Source of the DNA: G963667975 sp963677395
GTDB taxonomy: Bacteria; Bacteroidota; Bacteroidia; Bacteroidales; G963667975
DNA length: 64,000 nucleotides
Direction of reading: 5' to 3'
Assembly (NCBI GenBank): GCA_963677395.2
Contig: OY781965.2
Coordinates: 1,240,001-1,304,000 of the forward strand
A program made the translations under genes and the position numbers. This document shows, one piece after another, positions 26,309 to 33,917 of the stretch. The notes under the pieces are model-generated. The model saw only the letters and a list, made by a program, of their open reading frames with translations, searched no databases and was not told where the DNA came from. Numbering within the stretch: the stretch's first letter is position 1; every line of letters starts with the position of its first letter.

Positions 26309-26411
26309 TTGTAAATAATTCCAACCAGAGTCGCTTATTGTTTCTACATATAGCTGACTACTCAATAGCTTAGTAATCAACTATTCACAGTGCATTGTTT
26401 TTTTGTTTCAT

Positions 26412-26528
26412 AGTTATACTACCCTTTCTGAGCCACCTCTTGAACCCCATGATAACTCTGTGTAGATCAGGGAAGTTTTTGCCATAACATTGAAATATTT
26501 GGTTGGGTCTTAGAATTCCTTTGGTGGC
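26412..26528 (-). pseudogene. Possible transposase remnant (IS1595-like)
   Basis: On the minus strand one frame reads NFPDLHRVIMGFKRWLRKG. This resembles the C-terminal part of IS1595/ISXO2-type transposases (LH..IMN.K.WLRG). The fragment covers only about 35 codons, is not preceded by a start, and no inverted repeat ends are visible. The assignment rests on pattern memory only. It lies just downstream of a truncated HEAT-repeat gene. Confidence 0.35.
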
Positions 26529-26541
26529 TGGCCTTCTGTTA

Positions 26542-26985
26542 TTAAAAGTCAAGTCCATCTAATGGGTTTGTTTTAAAATATTGCTTGTCTTCGTGTGTCT
26601 CATGTGCAAAGGTGGAAATTTGTTTTGCTCTTTCTATTTCGCCTTGTTTGGGTGTTGAAAAAAGTCTGGCTGCTTTTGTTTTCCATATTTGTAAATATAC
26701 GAAAATCAATTGTCTAATATGTTCGTTTTCGTCAATGGTTCCAATCATTAGCTCGGGGATTGCTGCCCACCCGCCAATTTTACTGAAAAGTTTTAGCATT
26801 GACTTTTTTAGTTCATAATTACCGATTTTGTAAATGTCTCTTGCTTTCTCCAGAATTTCCTGTCTTGGAACACGTGATAGGAAATCAATGATTACGTTTC
26901 TAAATCCTACAAGGGAACTGTCTAGTGACGGGATTGAAGGTTCGTCAGTTTTAGATTCCTGTCTTCTAACAACGGTTACCCCCGC
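26542..26985 (-). pseudogene. 5'-truncated HEAT-repeat protein gene
   Basis: The open frame runs from just after a TGA at 26986-26988 to the TAA at 26542 (147 codons), but the only ATG is at 26799, in the middle of the conserved-looking sequence. Before that ATG the frame reads VIIDFLSRVPRQEILEKARD and continues without a break into KKSMLKLFSKIGGWAAIPEL and EHIRQLIFVYLQIWK, alpha-hairpin units of HEAT type, then ERAKQISTFAHETHEDKQYF and NPLDGLDF. The N-terminal part is missing because serC promoter DNA begins directly upstream. Most likely a fragment left by an insertion or deletion; a short functional protein from 26799 (85 residues) cannot be excluded. Confidence 0.6.
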
Positions 26986-27024
26986 TCATTAACCCCTTTT
27001 TAACGAGATATTTCATTGATTTCT

Positions 27025-27054
27025 TTGCTGGTATAGTGAAAAGATATACTTTTG
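27025..27054 (+). promoter_or_regulatory. Promoter of serC
   Basis: TTG (27025-27027), 19 nt, TACTTTTG (27047-27054): an exact Bacteroidota consensus. The serC ATG lies about 65 nt downstream. Confidence 0.75.
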
Positions 27055-27119
27055 TTTTATCACAGACCTATGAGAAAATAATAAAACCGAAATAACAAAC
27101 ATCTAAATTACAGTTGGTT

Positions 27120-28190
27120 ATGAAAAAACATAATTTTAACGCCGGTCCAAGTATTTTACCACGCATAGCAATTGAAAATACTGCTAAAGCAGTTTTGGAT
27201 CTTGATGGTATTGGACTTTCATTAATCGAAATCTCGCACCGTAGTAAAGAGTTTCAGGCAATTATTGATGAAGCAATGGCTTTGATGACAGAATTGCTCG
27301 GGATTCCGGAAGGATATAAAATCCTTTTCTTAGGGGGTGGGGCTAGCTTGCAATTTTGCATGGTTCCATTCAACCTGCTGAATAAAAAAGCTGCATATCT
27401 CGAAACAGGAGTGTGGGCTAAAAAAGCAAATAAAGAAGCAAAACTTTTTGGTGAAGTTGAAATCGTAGCTTCAAGTGCAGATAAAAACTTTAACTACATT
27501 CCCAAAAATTTCAACATCCCCGCTGATGCTGATTATTTCCATATTACTACCAATAATACTATTTACGGAACCGAAATCAAAGTTGATTATGATAGTCCTG
27601 TAACGTTAGTAGCGGATATGTCATCTGATTTCTTAAGCCGTCCGGTTGATGTAAGTAAATATGGGATGATTTACGGTGGCGCTCAAAAGAATATCGGTCC
27701 TGCTGGTGCAACTTTCGTAATCGTTCGTGAAGATCTGTTAGGAAAAGTTGACCGCGTTATTCCTACAATGTTAGATTACCGTACTCACATTAAAGAAGGA
27801 TCAATGTTCAACACTCCTCCATGTTTCGCAATTTATACTATTCGCGAAACCCTGAAGTGGATCAAGAGCATTGGTGGCTTAAAAGAAATGCAGAAGATGA
27901 ATGAAGCGAAAGCTAAATTGCTTTACGACGAAATTGATCGCAACCCAATGTTCAAGGGAACTGCCGAAGTTGACAGTCGCTCAATAATGAACATCTGCTT
28001 TGTAATGAATGATGGCTACGAAGCGAAAGAAAACGATTTCATGGAATTTGCAAAAGCAAACGGAATGATCGGCATTAAAGGACACCGCTCAGTAGGTGGT
28101 TTCCGTGCGTCAACCTACAATGCACTTCCAATTGAAAGCGTTCAGGCATTAGTTGATTGCATGCGCGAATTCGAAAAGAATAACGCTTAA
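27120..28190 (+). CDS. serC: Phosphoserine aminotransferase
   Basis: A 356-residue PLP enzyme of aminotransferase class V. It starts MKKHNFNAGPSILPRIAIEN at the ATG 27120; a TTG two codons upstream is less likely. LFLGGGASLQFCMVPFNLL and the PLP-lysine motif YGGAQKNIGPAG (Lys190) identify SerC, and KGHRSVGGFRASTYNALP closes the family pattern. It converts 3-phosphohydroxypyruvate and glutamate to phosphoserine, and probably also acts in pyridoxal phosphate synthesis. It is followed by the preceding enzyme of the pathway, with a cruciform-like terminator in the gap. Confidence 0.96.
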   Translation: MKKHNFNAGPSILPRIAIENTAKAVLDLDGIGLSLIEISHRSKEFQAIIDEAMALMTELLGIPEGYKILFLGGGASLQFCMVPFNLLNKKAAYLETGVWAKKANKEAKLFGEVEIVASSADKNFNYIPKNFNIPADADYFHITTNNTIYGTEIKVDYDSPVTLVADMSSDFLSRPVDVSKYGMIYGGAQKNIGPAGATFVIVREDLLGKVDRVIPTMLDYRTHIKEGSMFNTPPCFAIYTIRETLKWIKSIGGLKEMQKMNEAKAKLLYDEIDRNPMFKGTAEVDSRSIMNICFVMNDGYEAKENDFMEFAKANGMIGIKGHRSVGGFRASTYNALPIESVQALVDCMREFEKNNA

Positions 28191-28206
28191 TTTATAATAT
28201 TCATTC

Positions 28207-28335
28207 AGGGGCTGTTTAATAAGTCTAATCGATTGTTAATGGCTTCGACGCTAGCTTAGTCTGACATACTTAAATGTTGCCTTGAGCGGAGCCGAAGGAT
28301 AGACAAATAACGACTTCAGAAACAGCCCCTTTTTA
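28207..28335 (+). promoter_or_regulatory. Cruciform/terminator-like element between serC and the phosphoglycerate dehydrogenase gene
   Basis: AGGGGCTGTTT (28207-28217) pairs perfectly with AAACAGCCCCT (28320-28330), followed by TTTTAAC. The 100-nt loop contains an imperfect inner dyad, GGCTTCGACGCTAGC (from 28241) against TTGAGCGGAGCCGAAGG (28282-28298), which resembles degenerate REP-type elements of the CTTCGAC...GAGCGGAGTCGAAG class. It could end serC transcription or attenuate the downstream gene. Confidence 0.55.
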
Positions 28336-28357
28336 ACACCCTGAAAATAAAAAAATC

Positions 28358-29281
28358 ATGGCAAAAGTATTAGTAGCAACCGATAAGCCCTTTGCAAAAG
28401 TGGCAGTGGATGGTATCCGCAAAATTGTGGAAGATGCCGGATTCGAACTGGTACTTCTCGAAAAATATACTGCTCAAAGCGATTTCGTAAACGCTGTTGC
28501 TGATGTGGATGCAATCATCGTACGTAGCGACAAAGTTACCCGCGAAGTAGTTGAAGCAGGAAAAAAACTGAAAATAGTGGTTCGTGCCGGTGCAGGTTAT
28601 GATAATCTCGATTTAGCTGCATGTACCGAAAAGAACGTTGTAGCAATGAATACTCCGGGTCAAAACAGTAATGCTGTGGCAGAACTTGCTCTCGGAATGA
28701 TGGTAATGGCTGCCCGTAACAATTATGATGGTTCGTCTGGCACCGAACTTCGTGGTAAAAAAATCGGTATTCACGCTTATGGTAACGTTGGTCGCTATGT
28801 GGCTGAAATTGCAAAAGGTTTTGGAATGGAAGTTTATGCTTTCGATCCGTTTGTAAGTAAAGCTGATATCGAAAAAGATGGCGTTAAGGCTGTTGGAACA
28901 ATGGAAGAGCTTTACAAAACTTGTCAGTACGTTTCGCTGCACATTCCAGCTAACGACAAAACCAAAAAGTCAATCAACTTTGAACTACTTTCAACCATGC
29001 CCAAAGGTGCTACTTTGGTAAATACTGCCCGTGGTGAAGTTATCTGCGAAGAAGGTATGATGAAGATGTTTGCAGAACGTCCTGATTTTAAATATGTATC
29101 AGATATTGCTCCTGCAAATGCAGCAGAAGTTGCTGAAAAATACCCCAATCGCTTTTTCTTCACCCCAAAGAAAATGGGTGCTCAAACTTCTGAAGCAAAC
29201 ATCAATGCAGGCTTAGCTGCTGCTAACCAAATTGTGAAATTTATAAAAACCGGCGACAAAACCTTTCAGGTTAACAAATAG
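28358..29281 (+). CDS. serA: D-3-phosphoglycerate dehydrogenase, short lysine-type
   Basis: A 307-residue D-2-hydroxyacid dehydrogenase without the C-terminal ACT domain of E. coli SerA. Substrate-domain RAGAGYDNLD, NAD motif HAYGNVGRYVAEIA (a variant of GxGxxG with Ala-Tyr), VNTARGEV with the catalytic Arg, and FFTPKKMGAQTSEAN. The position normally holding the catalytic His carries Lys (Lys271), as in Bacteroidales and the related Entamoeba enzyme. It catalyses the first step of serine synthesis from 3-phosphoglycerate and pairs with serC upstream. A strong bidirectional terminator follows. Confidence 0.93.
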   Translation: MAKVLVATDKPFAKVAVDGIRKIVEDAGFELVLLEKYTAQSDFVNAVADVDAIIVRSDKVTREVVEAGKKLKIVVRAGAGYDNLDLAACTEKNVVAMNTPGQNSNAVAELALGMMVMAARNNYDGSSGTELRGKKIGIHAYGNVGRYVAEIAKGFGMEVYAFDPFVSKADIEKDGVKAVGTMEELYKTCQYVSLHIPANDKTKKSINFELLSTMPKGATLVNTARGEVICEEGMMKMFAERPDFKYVSDIAPANAAEVAEKYPNRFFFTPKKMGAQTSEANINAGLAAANQIVKFIKTGDKTFQVNK

Positions 29282-29303
29282 TCTGTCGTTTTTTTTGATT
29301 ATA

Positions 29304-29339
29304 AAAAAGGCCGGATACTTTATTATACCCGGCCTTTTT
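29304..29339. terminator. Bidirectional terminator between serA and the NifU-like gene
   Basis: AAAAAGGCCGG (29304-29314) pairs perfectly with CCGGCCTTTTT (29329-29339), flanked by A and T runs on both sides. It serves the two convergent transcription units. Confidence 0.9.
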
Positions 29340-29357
29340 CTTGAAATATATTGAACC

Positions 29358-29606
29358 TTAAGAGATTGATTCTACTGCTTTGATTTCAGGAATAGCTTTA
29401 ATTACGGCTTGTTCTACTCCGTTTTTTAACGTCATTAAGCTGTAAGGGCATGATCCGCAAGCACCGTGAAGTTCTACTTTCACTATCATGTCGTCAGTAA
29501 GTTCAACAAAACTGATATCACCACCGTCCGATTGCAGATAAGGACGGATTTGTTCTATAACACCCTGTACTTTTTGGGTAAGTTCAATTTTCTGTTCCAG
29601 ATTCAT
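29358..29606 (-). CDS. NifU-type Fe-S scaffold protein
   Basis: An 82-residue stand-alone NifU C-terminal domain: VIEQIRPYLQSDGGDISFVEL, then HGACGSCPYSLMTLKNGVEQA, with the CxxC pair that binds a transferable [4Fe-4S] cluster. It lies 9 bp downstream of the Mrp gene, so both are in one transcript. The scaffold probably feeds Fe-S clusters to target proteins, perhaps together with the adjacent Mrp. Confidence 0.93.
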   Translation of the reverse strand: MNLEQKIELTQKVQGVIEQIRPYLQSDGGDISFVELTDDMIVKVELHGACGSCPYSLMTLKNGVEQAVIKAIPEIKAVESIS

Positions 29607-29615
29607 AATCTATGT

Positions 29616-30716
29616 TTATTGATATTTGATTTCTACAATTTTAGTCGGATCGAGATTGGCATTGCGGATGGCAATCTGTTGAGCTACATTTTCGGCCAGT
29701 TGCATAAAAGCCTTGCCCAGAATACTGTTTTCATCAGTAGCTACAGGTTTTCCGGCATCACCAGCATCTGCAATGCTCTGCACAATCGGAATTTGACCAA
29801 GCAAAGGTACATTTAATTCTTCAGCAAATTGTTTACAACCTTCTTTTCCAAAGATGTAATATTTGTTATTGGGCAGCTCTTCGGGAGTAAACCATGCCAT
29901 ATTTTCAACCAAACCAAGAATTGGAACATTGATTCCGTCTTGTTTAAACATGCTGGCTGCCTTACGTACATCTGCAATAGCAACCTGCTGAGGTGTACTT
30001 ACGATTACGGCTCCGGTTACCGGAAGCGTTTGTACCATTGTAAGATGAATATCGCCGGTTCCCGGAGGAAGGTCAATTACCATATAGTCGAGTTCGCCCC
30101 ATTTAGCTTCGGTAAATAACTGGCGGAGGGCATTAGATGCCATAGGTCCGCGCCACATCAGGGCTTTGTTCTGATCTACAAAAAAACCGATAGATAGTAT
30201 CTTGATGCCATATTTTTCCAAAGGGTGAATAATACTTTTGCCATCTTCTTCTGTTATTTCAGGATGTTCATCTTTTATCCCAAACATAATGGGTACCGAT
30301 GGACCATAAATATCGGCATCAACCAACGCAACTTTTGCTCCGGTTTTTGCAAGCGCGATAGCCAGATTGGCTGCAATGGTTGATTTACCCACGCCACCTT
30401 TTCCCGAAGCAACAGCCACCACATTTTTGATATTTTTCAATAGTTCCTCATCCTGATGGCGACGGGTGGTTACGCGTGAAGTAAGATTTACATCCACTTC
30501 AATTTCGGGTGATACATAGTGATGAATGGCTTCAATGCAGTCGTTTTTCATCTTAGTTTTCATCGGACAGGCAGGAGTGGTGAGTACAAGGTCAAACCTT
30601 ACTTTTGTTCCGTCCAGTGCAATGTTTTCGACCATGTTCAGAGTGATTAAATCTTTCTTGAAGTCAGGATCGTTTACATGCTTTAAAGCTTCTTTTATTT
30701 GATCGGTTGAATACAT
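29616..30716 (-). CDS. Mrp/NBP35-type ATPase, Fe-S cluster carrier
   Basis: A 366-residue protein: an N-terminal MIP18/DUF59 domain (IKEALKHVNDPDFKKDLITL, TTPACPMKTKMK), then a deviant Walker A ASGKGGVGKSTIAANLAIAL, the DADIYGPSVPIMFG segment and IDLPPGTGDIHLT. It is a SIMIBI ATPase that assembles or carries [4Fe-4S] clusters. In the region ENMAWFTPEELPNNKYYIFG the C-x-x-C found in many Mrp/ApbC proteins is absent, so cluster binding must rely on other residues or on the neighbouring NifU protein. Confidence 0.93.
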   Translation of the reverse strand: MYSTDQIKEALKHVNDPDFKKDLITLNMVENIALDGTKVRFDLVLTTPACPMKTKMKNDCIEAIHHYVSPEIEVDVNLTSRVTTRRHQDEELLKNIKNVVAVASGKGGVGKSTIAANLAIALAKTGAKVALVDADIYGPSVPIMFGIKDEHPEITEEDGKSIIHPLEKYGIKILSIGFFVDQNKALMWRGPMASNALRQLFTEAKWGELDYMVIDLPPGTGDIHLTMVQTLPVTGAVIVSTPQQVAIADVRKAASMFKQDGINVPILGLVENMAWFTPEELPNNKYYIFGKEGCKQFAEELNVPLLGQIPIVQSIADAGDAGKPVATDENSILGKAFMQLAENVAQQIAIRNANLDPTKIVEIKYQ

Positions 30717-30807
30717 GATTCTTTAGTAATTTTTTTGATTTCGGGAACTTAACAAAATAAGCCGAAGTTAGTTTCTGTGCATTTTTAAAAAGTAACATTA
30801 AACCATC

Positions 30808-31143
30808 TTATAACAACTCTTTTGCAGGATCCCAGAAATATTTTTCAAAGTTGAGAATCTGGTCGTTTTCTATCAGAATTCCTTCATTTTCTAAAAGTTG
30901 TTGCATTAAATCGGGATGTCCGAAATGATGTTTTCCGGTAAGTTGCCCGTTGCGGTTTACCACACGATGAGCAGGAATATTGTCAGTCTGACAATGCGAC
31001 TGATTCATTGCCCAGCCCACCATTCTTGAGGATTTTCCACTTCCCAGATAGCGTGCAATTGCTCCATAAGAGCTTACTCTTCCGAAAGGAATGAGTTTGG
31101 CTACTTCGAACACTTGCCGGAAAAAGGAGTCTTTGTCTGTCAC
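30808..31143 (-). CDS. Alkyltransferase-like protein (MGMT family without catalytic Cys)
   Basis: A 111-residue protein with the MGMT DNA-binding fold: FGRVSSYGAIARYLGSGKSSRMVGWAMNQ, then IPAHRVVNRNGQLTGK. The active-site PCHR of O6-alkylguanine transferases is PAHR here, so it cannot accept alkyl groups; it is of the alkyltransferase-like (ATL) type, which flags alkylated bases for nucleotide excision repair. The start is GTG at 31143, overlapping the trmB stop in GTGA. Confidence 0.88.
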   Translation of the reverse strand: MTDKDSFFRQVFEVAKLIPFGRVSSYGAIARYLGSGKSSRMVGWAMNQSHCQTDNIPAHRVVNRNGQLTGKHHFGHPDLMQQLLENEGILIENDQILNFEKYFWDPAKELL

Positions 31144-31817
31144 AATTCGGGATTTAACTGAAACCGGATATAGGTGATCTTTTTTCCCATAGCCGTAAAC
31201 ATACTTTCGTAGAAAGTTTGAATACGGGTTACAGCTTCTTCTACACCCGAATTGTAAACATCATCCGAAGCAAAAAGGAGTCGGTGTTTGTCTTCTGCAA
31301 TTACTTCCAGGGTGAAGTCATACAATTCTTTTGAATCGGTTTTCAGATGAATGATGCCATCTTTTTTGAGAATGTTCTTATACAAACTCAGGAAATATTG
31401 AGATGTAAGCCTTTTTTGAGCTTTGCAGCTTCTCAGTTGCGGATCGGGGAATGTTACCCATATTTCATCCACTTCGTCAGGTGCATAAAAATGCTGAATA
31501 TGTTGGATATGGGTACGGATAAAGGCGACATTTCCCATCTTCTCTTCATTGGATGTTTTGCAACCTCTCCATAAACGGGCACCTTTTATATCCATTCCGA
31601 TAAAATTACGGTTGGGGTACTCTTTAGCTAATCCAACTGTATATTCGCCCTTGCCACATCCCAGTTCGAGCGTGATAGGATTGTCGTTTTTAAAGAAATC
31701 CTGATGCCAACATCCCTTAAGTTCAAATCCGTTTTGCTGTAAATCTTCAAAGGTGCGTTGAAACAAGTTCGGGAAGGTCAGATTCTCTTCAAATCTGGCT
31801 ATCTTATTCTTTCCCAC
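31140..31817 (-). CDS. trmB: tRNA (guanine-N7-)-methyltransferase
   Basis: A 225-residue SAM methyltransferase: LELGCGKGEYTVGLAKEYPNRNFIGMDIKGARLW, VDEIWVTFPDPQ and RLTSQYFLSLYKNILKKDGIIHLKTDS are the TrmB signatures. It forms m7G46 in tRNA variable loops. The start is GTG at 31817, preceded by GGAGGAC about five bases upstream, an unusually good Shine-Dalgarno sequence for this window. The stop overlaps the start of the alkyltransferase-like gene, so both are translationally coupled. Confidence 0.94.
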   Translation of the reverse strand: MGKNKIARFEENLTFPNLFQRTFEDLQQNGFELKGCWHQDFFKNDNPITLELGCGKGEYTVGLAKEYPNRNFIGMDIKGARLWRGCKTSNEEKMGNVAFIRTHIQHIQHFYAPDEVDEIWVTFPDPQLRSCKAQKRLTSQYFLSLYKNILKKDGIIHLKTDSKELYDFTLEVIAEDKHRLLFASDDVYNSGVEEAVTRIQTFYESMFTAMGKKITYIRFQLNPEL

Positions 31818-31902
31818 AATAAGTCCTCCAGGTTATATTTAATGGTTAATATGTATTTTTTTGCGATAAGAATGTTTTCGGAGTGCAAAAGTAATTTAAA
31901 TG

Positions 31903-31932
31903 AAATAAACCGGATGGTTGTCCGGTTTATTT
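31903..31932. terminator. Terminator downstream of the kdsB-SPOR unit
   Basis: AAATAAACCGGA (31903-31914) pairs perfectly with TCCGGTTTATTT (31921-31932), loop of 6. It lies in the 239-bp gap between the SPOR gene end and the trmB start. I see nothing else in that gap. Confidence 0.7.
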
Positions 31933-32056
31933 CTCTGTTGGGCGAGTATATATTTATAGGCATATCAAGTATAAAACAGGGACATGAATCGTTTTTTGTA
32001 TTTACAGTCCCTCTTGTTGTTTTGCAAAATAACAAATTCAGACGACAGGATATTTT

Positions 32057-33136
32057 TTATCGGTTTGAAATCCAGGCCTCTCCATTCTCTTTTTTGATAG
32101 AAGGAAGTTGTGTTTCAGCTTCCTGACGGGAATTCCATTTACCATAACTTACAATATACAATCCGCCTTTTGTTTTTTCGACCAGTTGAGCCTGATATCC
32201 TTTTGCTTTTAGATCTTTGATTAGTTTTTGGGCATTTTCTTCCGATTTAAATGAGCCGGCAATAATGAAAAATCCTTTCGCTTTGGGTTGTTGTTGATTT
32301 TCGTCAACTACTTTCTTTTCAGGTTTCGGCTGGGGTGTAGTTTTCGGCTGTTCCTGTTTTGATTGAGGTTGCGTTTGAGATTCTGCACGGGAAGTGTTCG
32401 TAGTTTGCTCCGGTTTAACAGAGGGTTCTTCAGTAGCAGGTGCTATGTTTTGCAATGAGTCGGGGATGAGAGAAACATCTTGCGGCTGTTCTTCAGTAAC
32501 CTGGGCTTGTTGAACTGGTGCAGGAACTAACTCCTTTACCATATCTTCGTTCATAGAGTTACTGTTCCAGATATCGAATTGTGTAAGAATTACGCCTAAA
32601 ATAATAAAGAAGAGTGGAACAATGATAACAATAGCAAGGATAGTTCGTGAGCGTTTCTTTTTAAGTTGTTCTTCACGTTGTCTTTTCTGAGTTTCCGCCT
32701 TTTCTTTGAAATCGGTACGCGGAATAGCTCTCGAAGCAAATGTTTTTAACCCAAATGATTCATCAAGCATATTTATCTGTTCGTTGGGTTCGAATTCAAT
32801 AGCCTGATTTTGGGTTAGCTTAAACTTGCCTAATGGGTCTATTTTCGCTTTCCGGTTTTGATAAATCTCTTCGGTAAGCGCATGCGTGAATTCGGCAACC
32901 ATTTCACGTGCCTCTTCAACGTTGATCCCCTCTTTTTCGGCTACCCACGAAACATACCGATTGTCTTCCGAAATATAATTCCGAAAATAAACACCTTTGG
33001 AAGGAGGCATAAAAGTATGATCGACCGGATGGATTTGTGCCGGTTTGTATTCCAGATAAAATTCGCCTAAACCGGGAACCGAAGCAATGTCGTATCTCGA
33101 TAGACAATCCAAAATGTATTGTACCAGCTTGTTCAT
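32057..33136 (-). CDS. HU-CCDC81 and SPOR domain membrane protein
   Basis: A 359-residue protein from the ATG at 33136 (MNKLVQYILDCLSRYDIASV). The N-terminal ~140 residues have the two HU-like CCDC81 units seen in Bacteroidota (VPGLGEFYLEYKPAQIHP; VSWVAEKEGINVEEAREMVAEF; IDPLGKFKL). A charged stretch precedes one membrane helix (TILAIVIIVPLFFIILGVIL). A Gln/Pro-rich periplasmic linker follows, then a C-terminal SPOR domain (GFFIIAGSFKSEENAQKLIKDLKAKGYQAQLV). SPOR binds denuded glycan at division sites, so it may link chromosome or a cytoplasmic partner to septal peptidoglycan. 13 bp from kdsB. Confidence 0.88.
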   Translation of the reverse strand: MNKLVQYILDCLSRYDIASVPGLGEFYLEYKPAQIHPVDHTFMPPSKGVYFRNYISEDNRYVSWVAEKEGINVEEAREMVAEFTHALTEEIYQNRKAKIDPLGKFKLTQNQAIEFEPNEQINMLDESFGLKTFASRAIPRTDFKEKAETQKRQREEQLKKKRSRTILAIVIIVPLFFIILGVILTQFDIWNSNSMNEDMVKELVPAPVQQAQVTEEQPQDVSLIPDSLQNIAPATEEPSVKPEQTTNTSRAESQTQPQSKQEQPKTTPQPKPEKKVVDENQQQPKAKGFFIIAGSFKSEENAQKLIKDLKAKGYQAQLVEKTKGGLYIVSYGKWNSRQEAETQLPSIKKENGEAWISNR

Positions 33137-33149
33137 GGGTGTTATGTTT

Positions 33150-33914
33150 TTAAGATAATTGTTTACGTGCAAATTCTATAACCTGTGCAAGATCATCAGG
33201 GGTGTCAACTGCCAGGCTTTGCCATTGGGTTTCTTTTACAAATATAGTAAATCCATTTTCAAGCCATCGAAGTTGTTCCAGTGATTCTACGGATTCTAAA
33301 ATTCCCTGATTTAAACGGGTAATTGCCTGCAATGTTGTTGAACGGTAAGCGTATATGCCGATATGCTTGTAATAGTTGTGATGTTGTATCCATTCGTTTT
33401 CAGGATATTTACGGCAGTATGGAATTGGCGAACGGCTAAAATAGAGAGCATTGTCAAACACTCCTTTCACTACCTTAACCACATTGGGGTTAAACAGTTC
33501 TTCTTTGGTTGTTACAGGCTGAATGAGAGTGGAAATTTCTACTTTAGGATTGTCAAAACAACTGGCAAGTTGGTTGATATGTTCAGGTTGAATAAATGGT
33601 TCGTCCCCTTGGATACAAATCACGGCATCAATTGCGTTCTGATTCAGCTTTTGATAGGAGTGAAGTGCTTCCAGACAACGATCTGTACCGCTGGGGTGCT
33701 CTGTTGAAGTCATTACAACATTCCCGCCAAATTCGGTTATATGTTGAAAAATGCGATCATCATCGGTAGCAACCATAACATCTGTAAGTGAACCTGCTTT
33801 TTGAACCTGTTCATATACACGTTGAATCATACTTTTTCCTTCAATTATAGCCAGAGGCTTTCCGGGGAAACGGGTTGATGCGTAACGGGCCGGTATAATT
33901 CCGAGTATTTTCAT
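33150..33914 (-). CDS. kdsB: 3-deoxy-manno-octulosonate cytidylyltransferase
   Basis: A 254-residue nucleotidyltransferase: N-terminal IIPARYASTRFPGKPLAII, VMVATDDDRI, CIQGDEPFI and GIYAYRSTTL are characteristic of KdsB. It activates Kdo as CMP-Kdo for lipid A inner core synthesis in the cytoplasm. It lies 3 bp downstream of the deoxynucleoside kinase gene and upstream of the SPOR gene, so the three form one unit. It agrees with a lipopolysaccharide-making Gram-negative cell, as does lpxD further on. Confidence 0.95.
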   Translation of the reverse strand: MKILGIIPARYASTRFPGKPLAIIEGKSMIQRVYEQVQKAGSLTDVMVATDDDRIFQHITEFGGNVVMTSTEHPSGTDRCLEALHSYQKLNQNAIDAVICIQGDEPFIQPEHINQLASCFDNPKVEISTLIQPVTTKEELFNPNVVKVVKGVFDNALYFSRSPIPYCRKYPENEWIQHHNYYKHIGIYAYRSTTLQAITRLNQGILESVESLEQLRWLENGFTIFVKETQWQSLAVDTPDDLAQVIEFARKQLS

Positions 33915-33917
33915 TCT

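Noticed and set aside
31758..32126. Open frame of 122 codons on the plus strand between trmB and the SPOR gene
   Set aside because: It overlaps both minus-strand genes, contains the terminator hairpin and shows no protein-like pattern.
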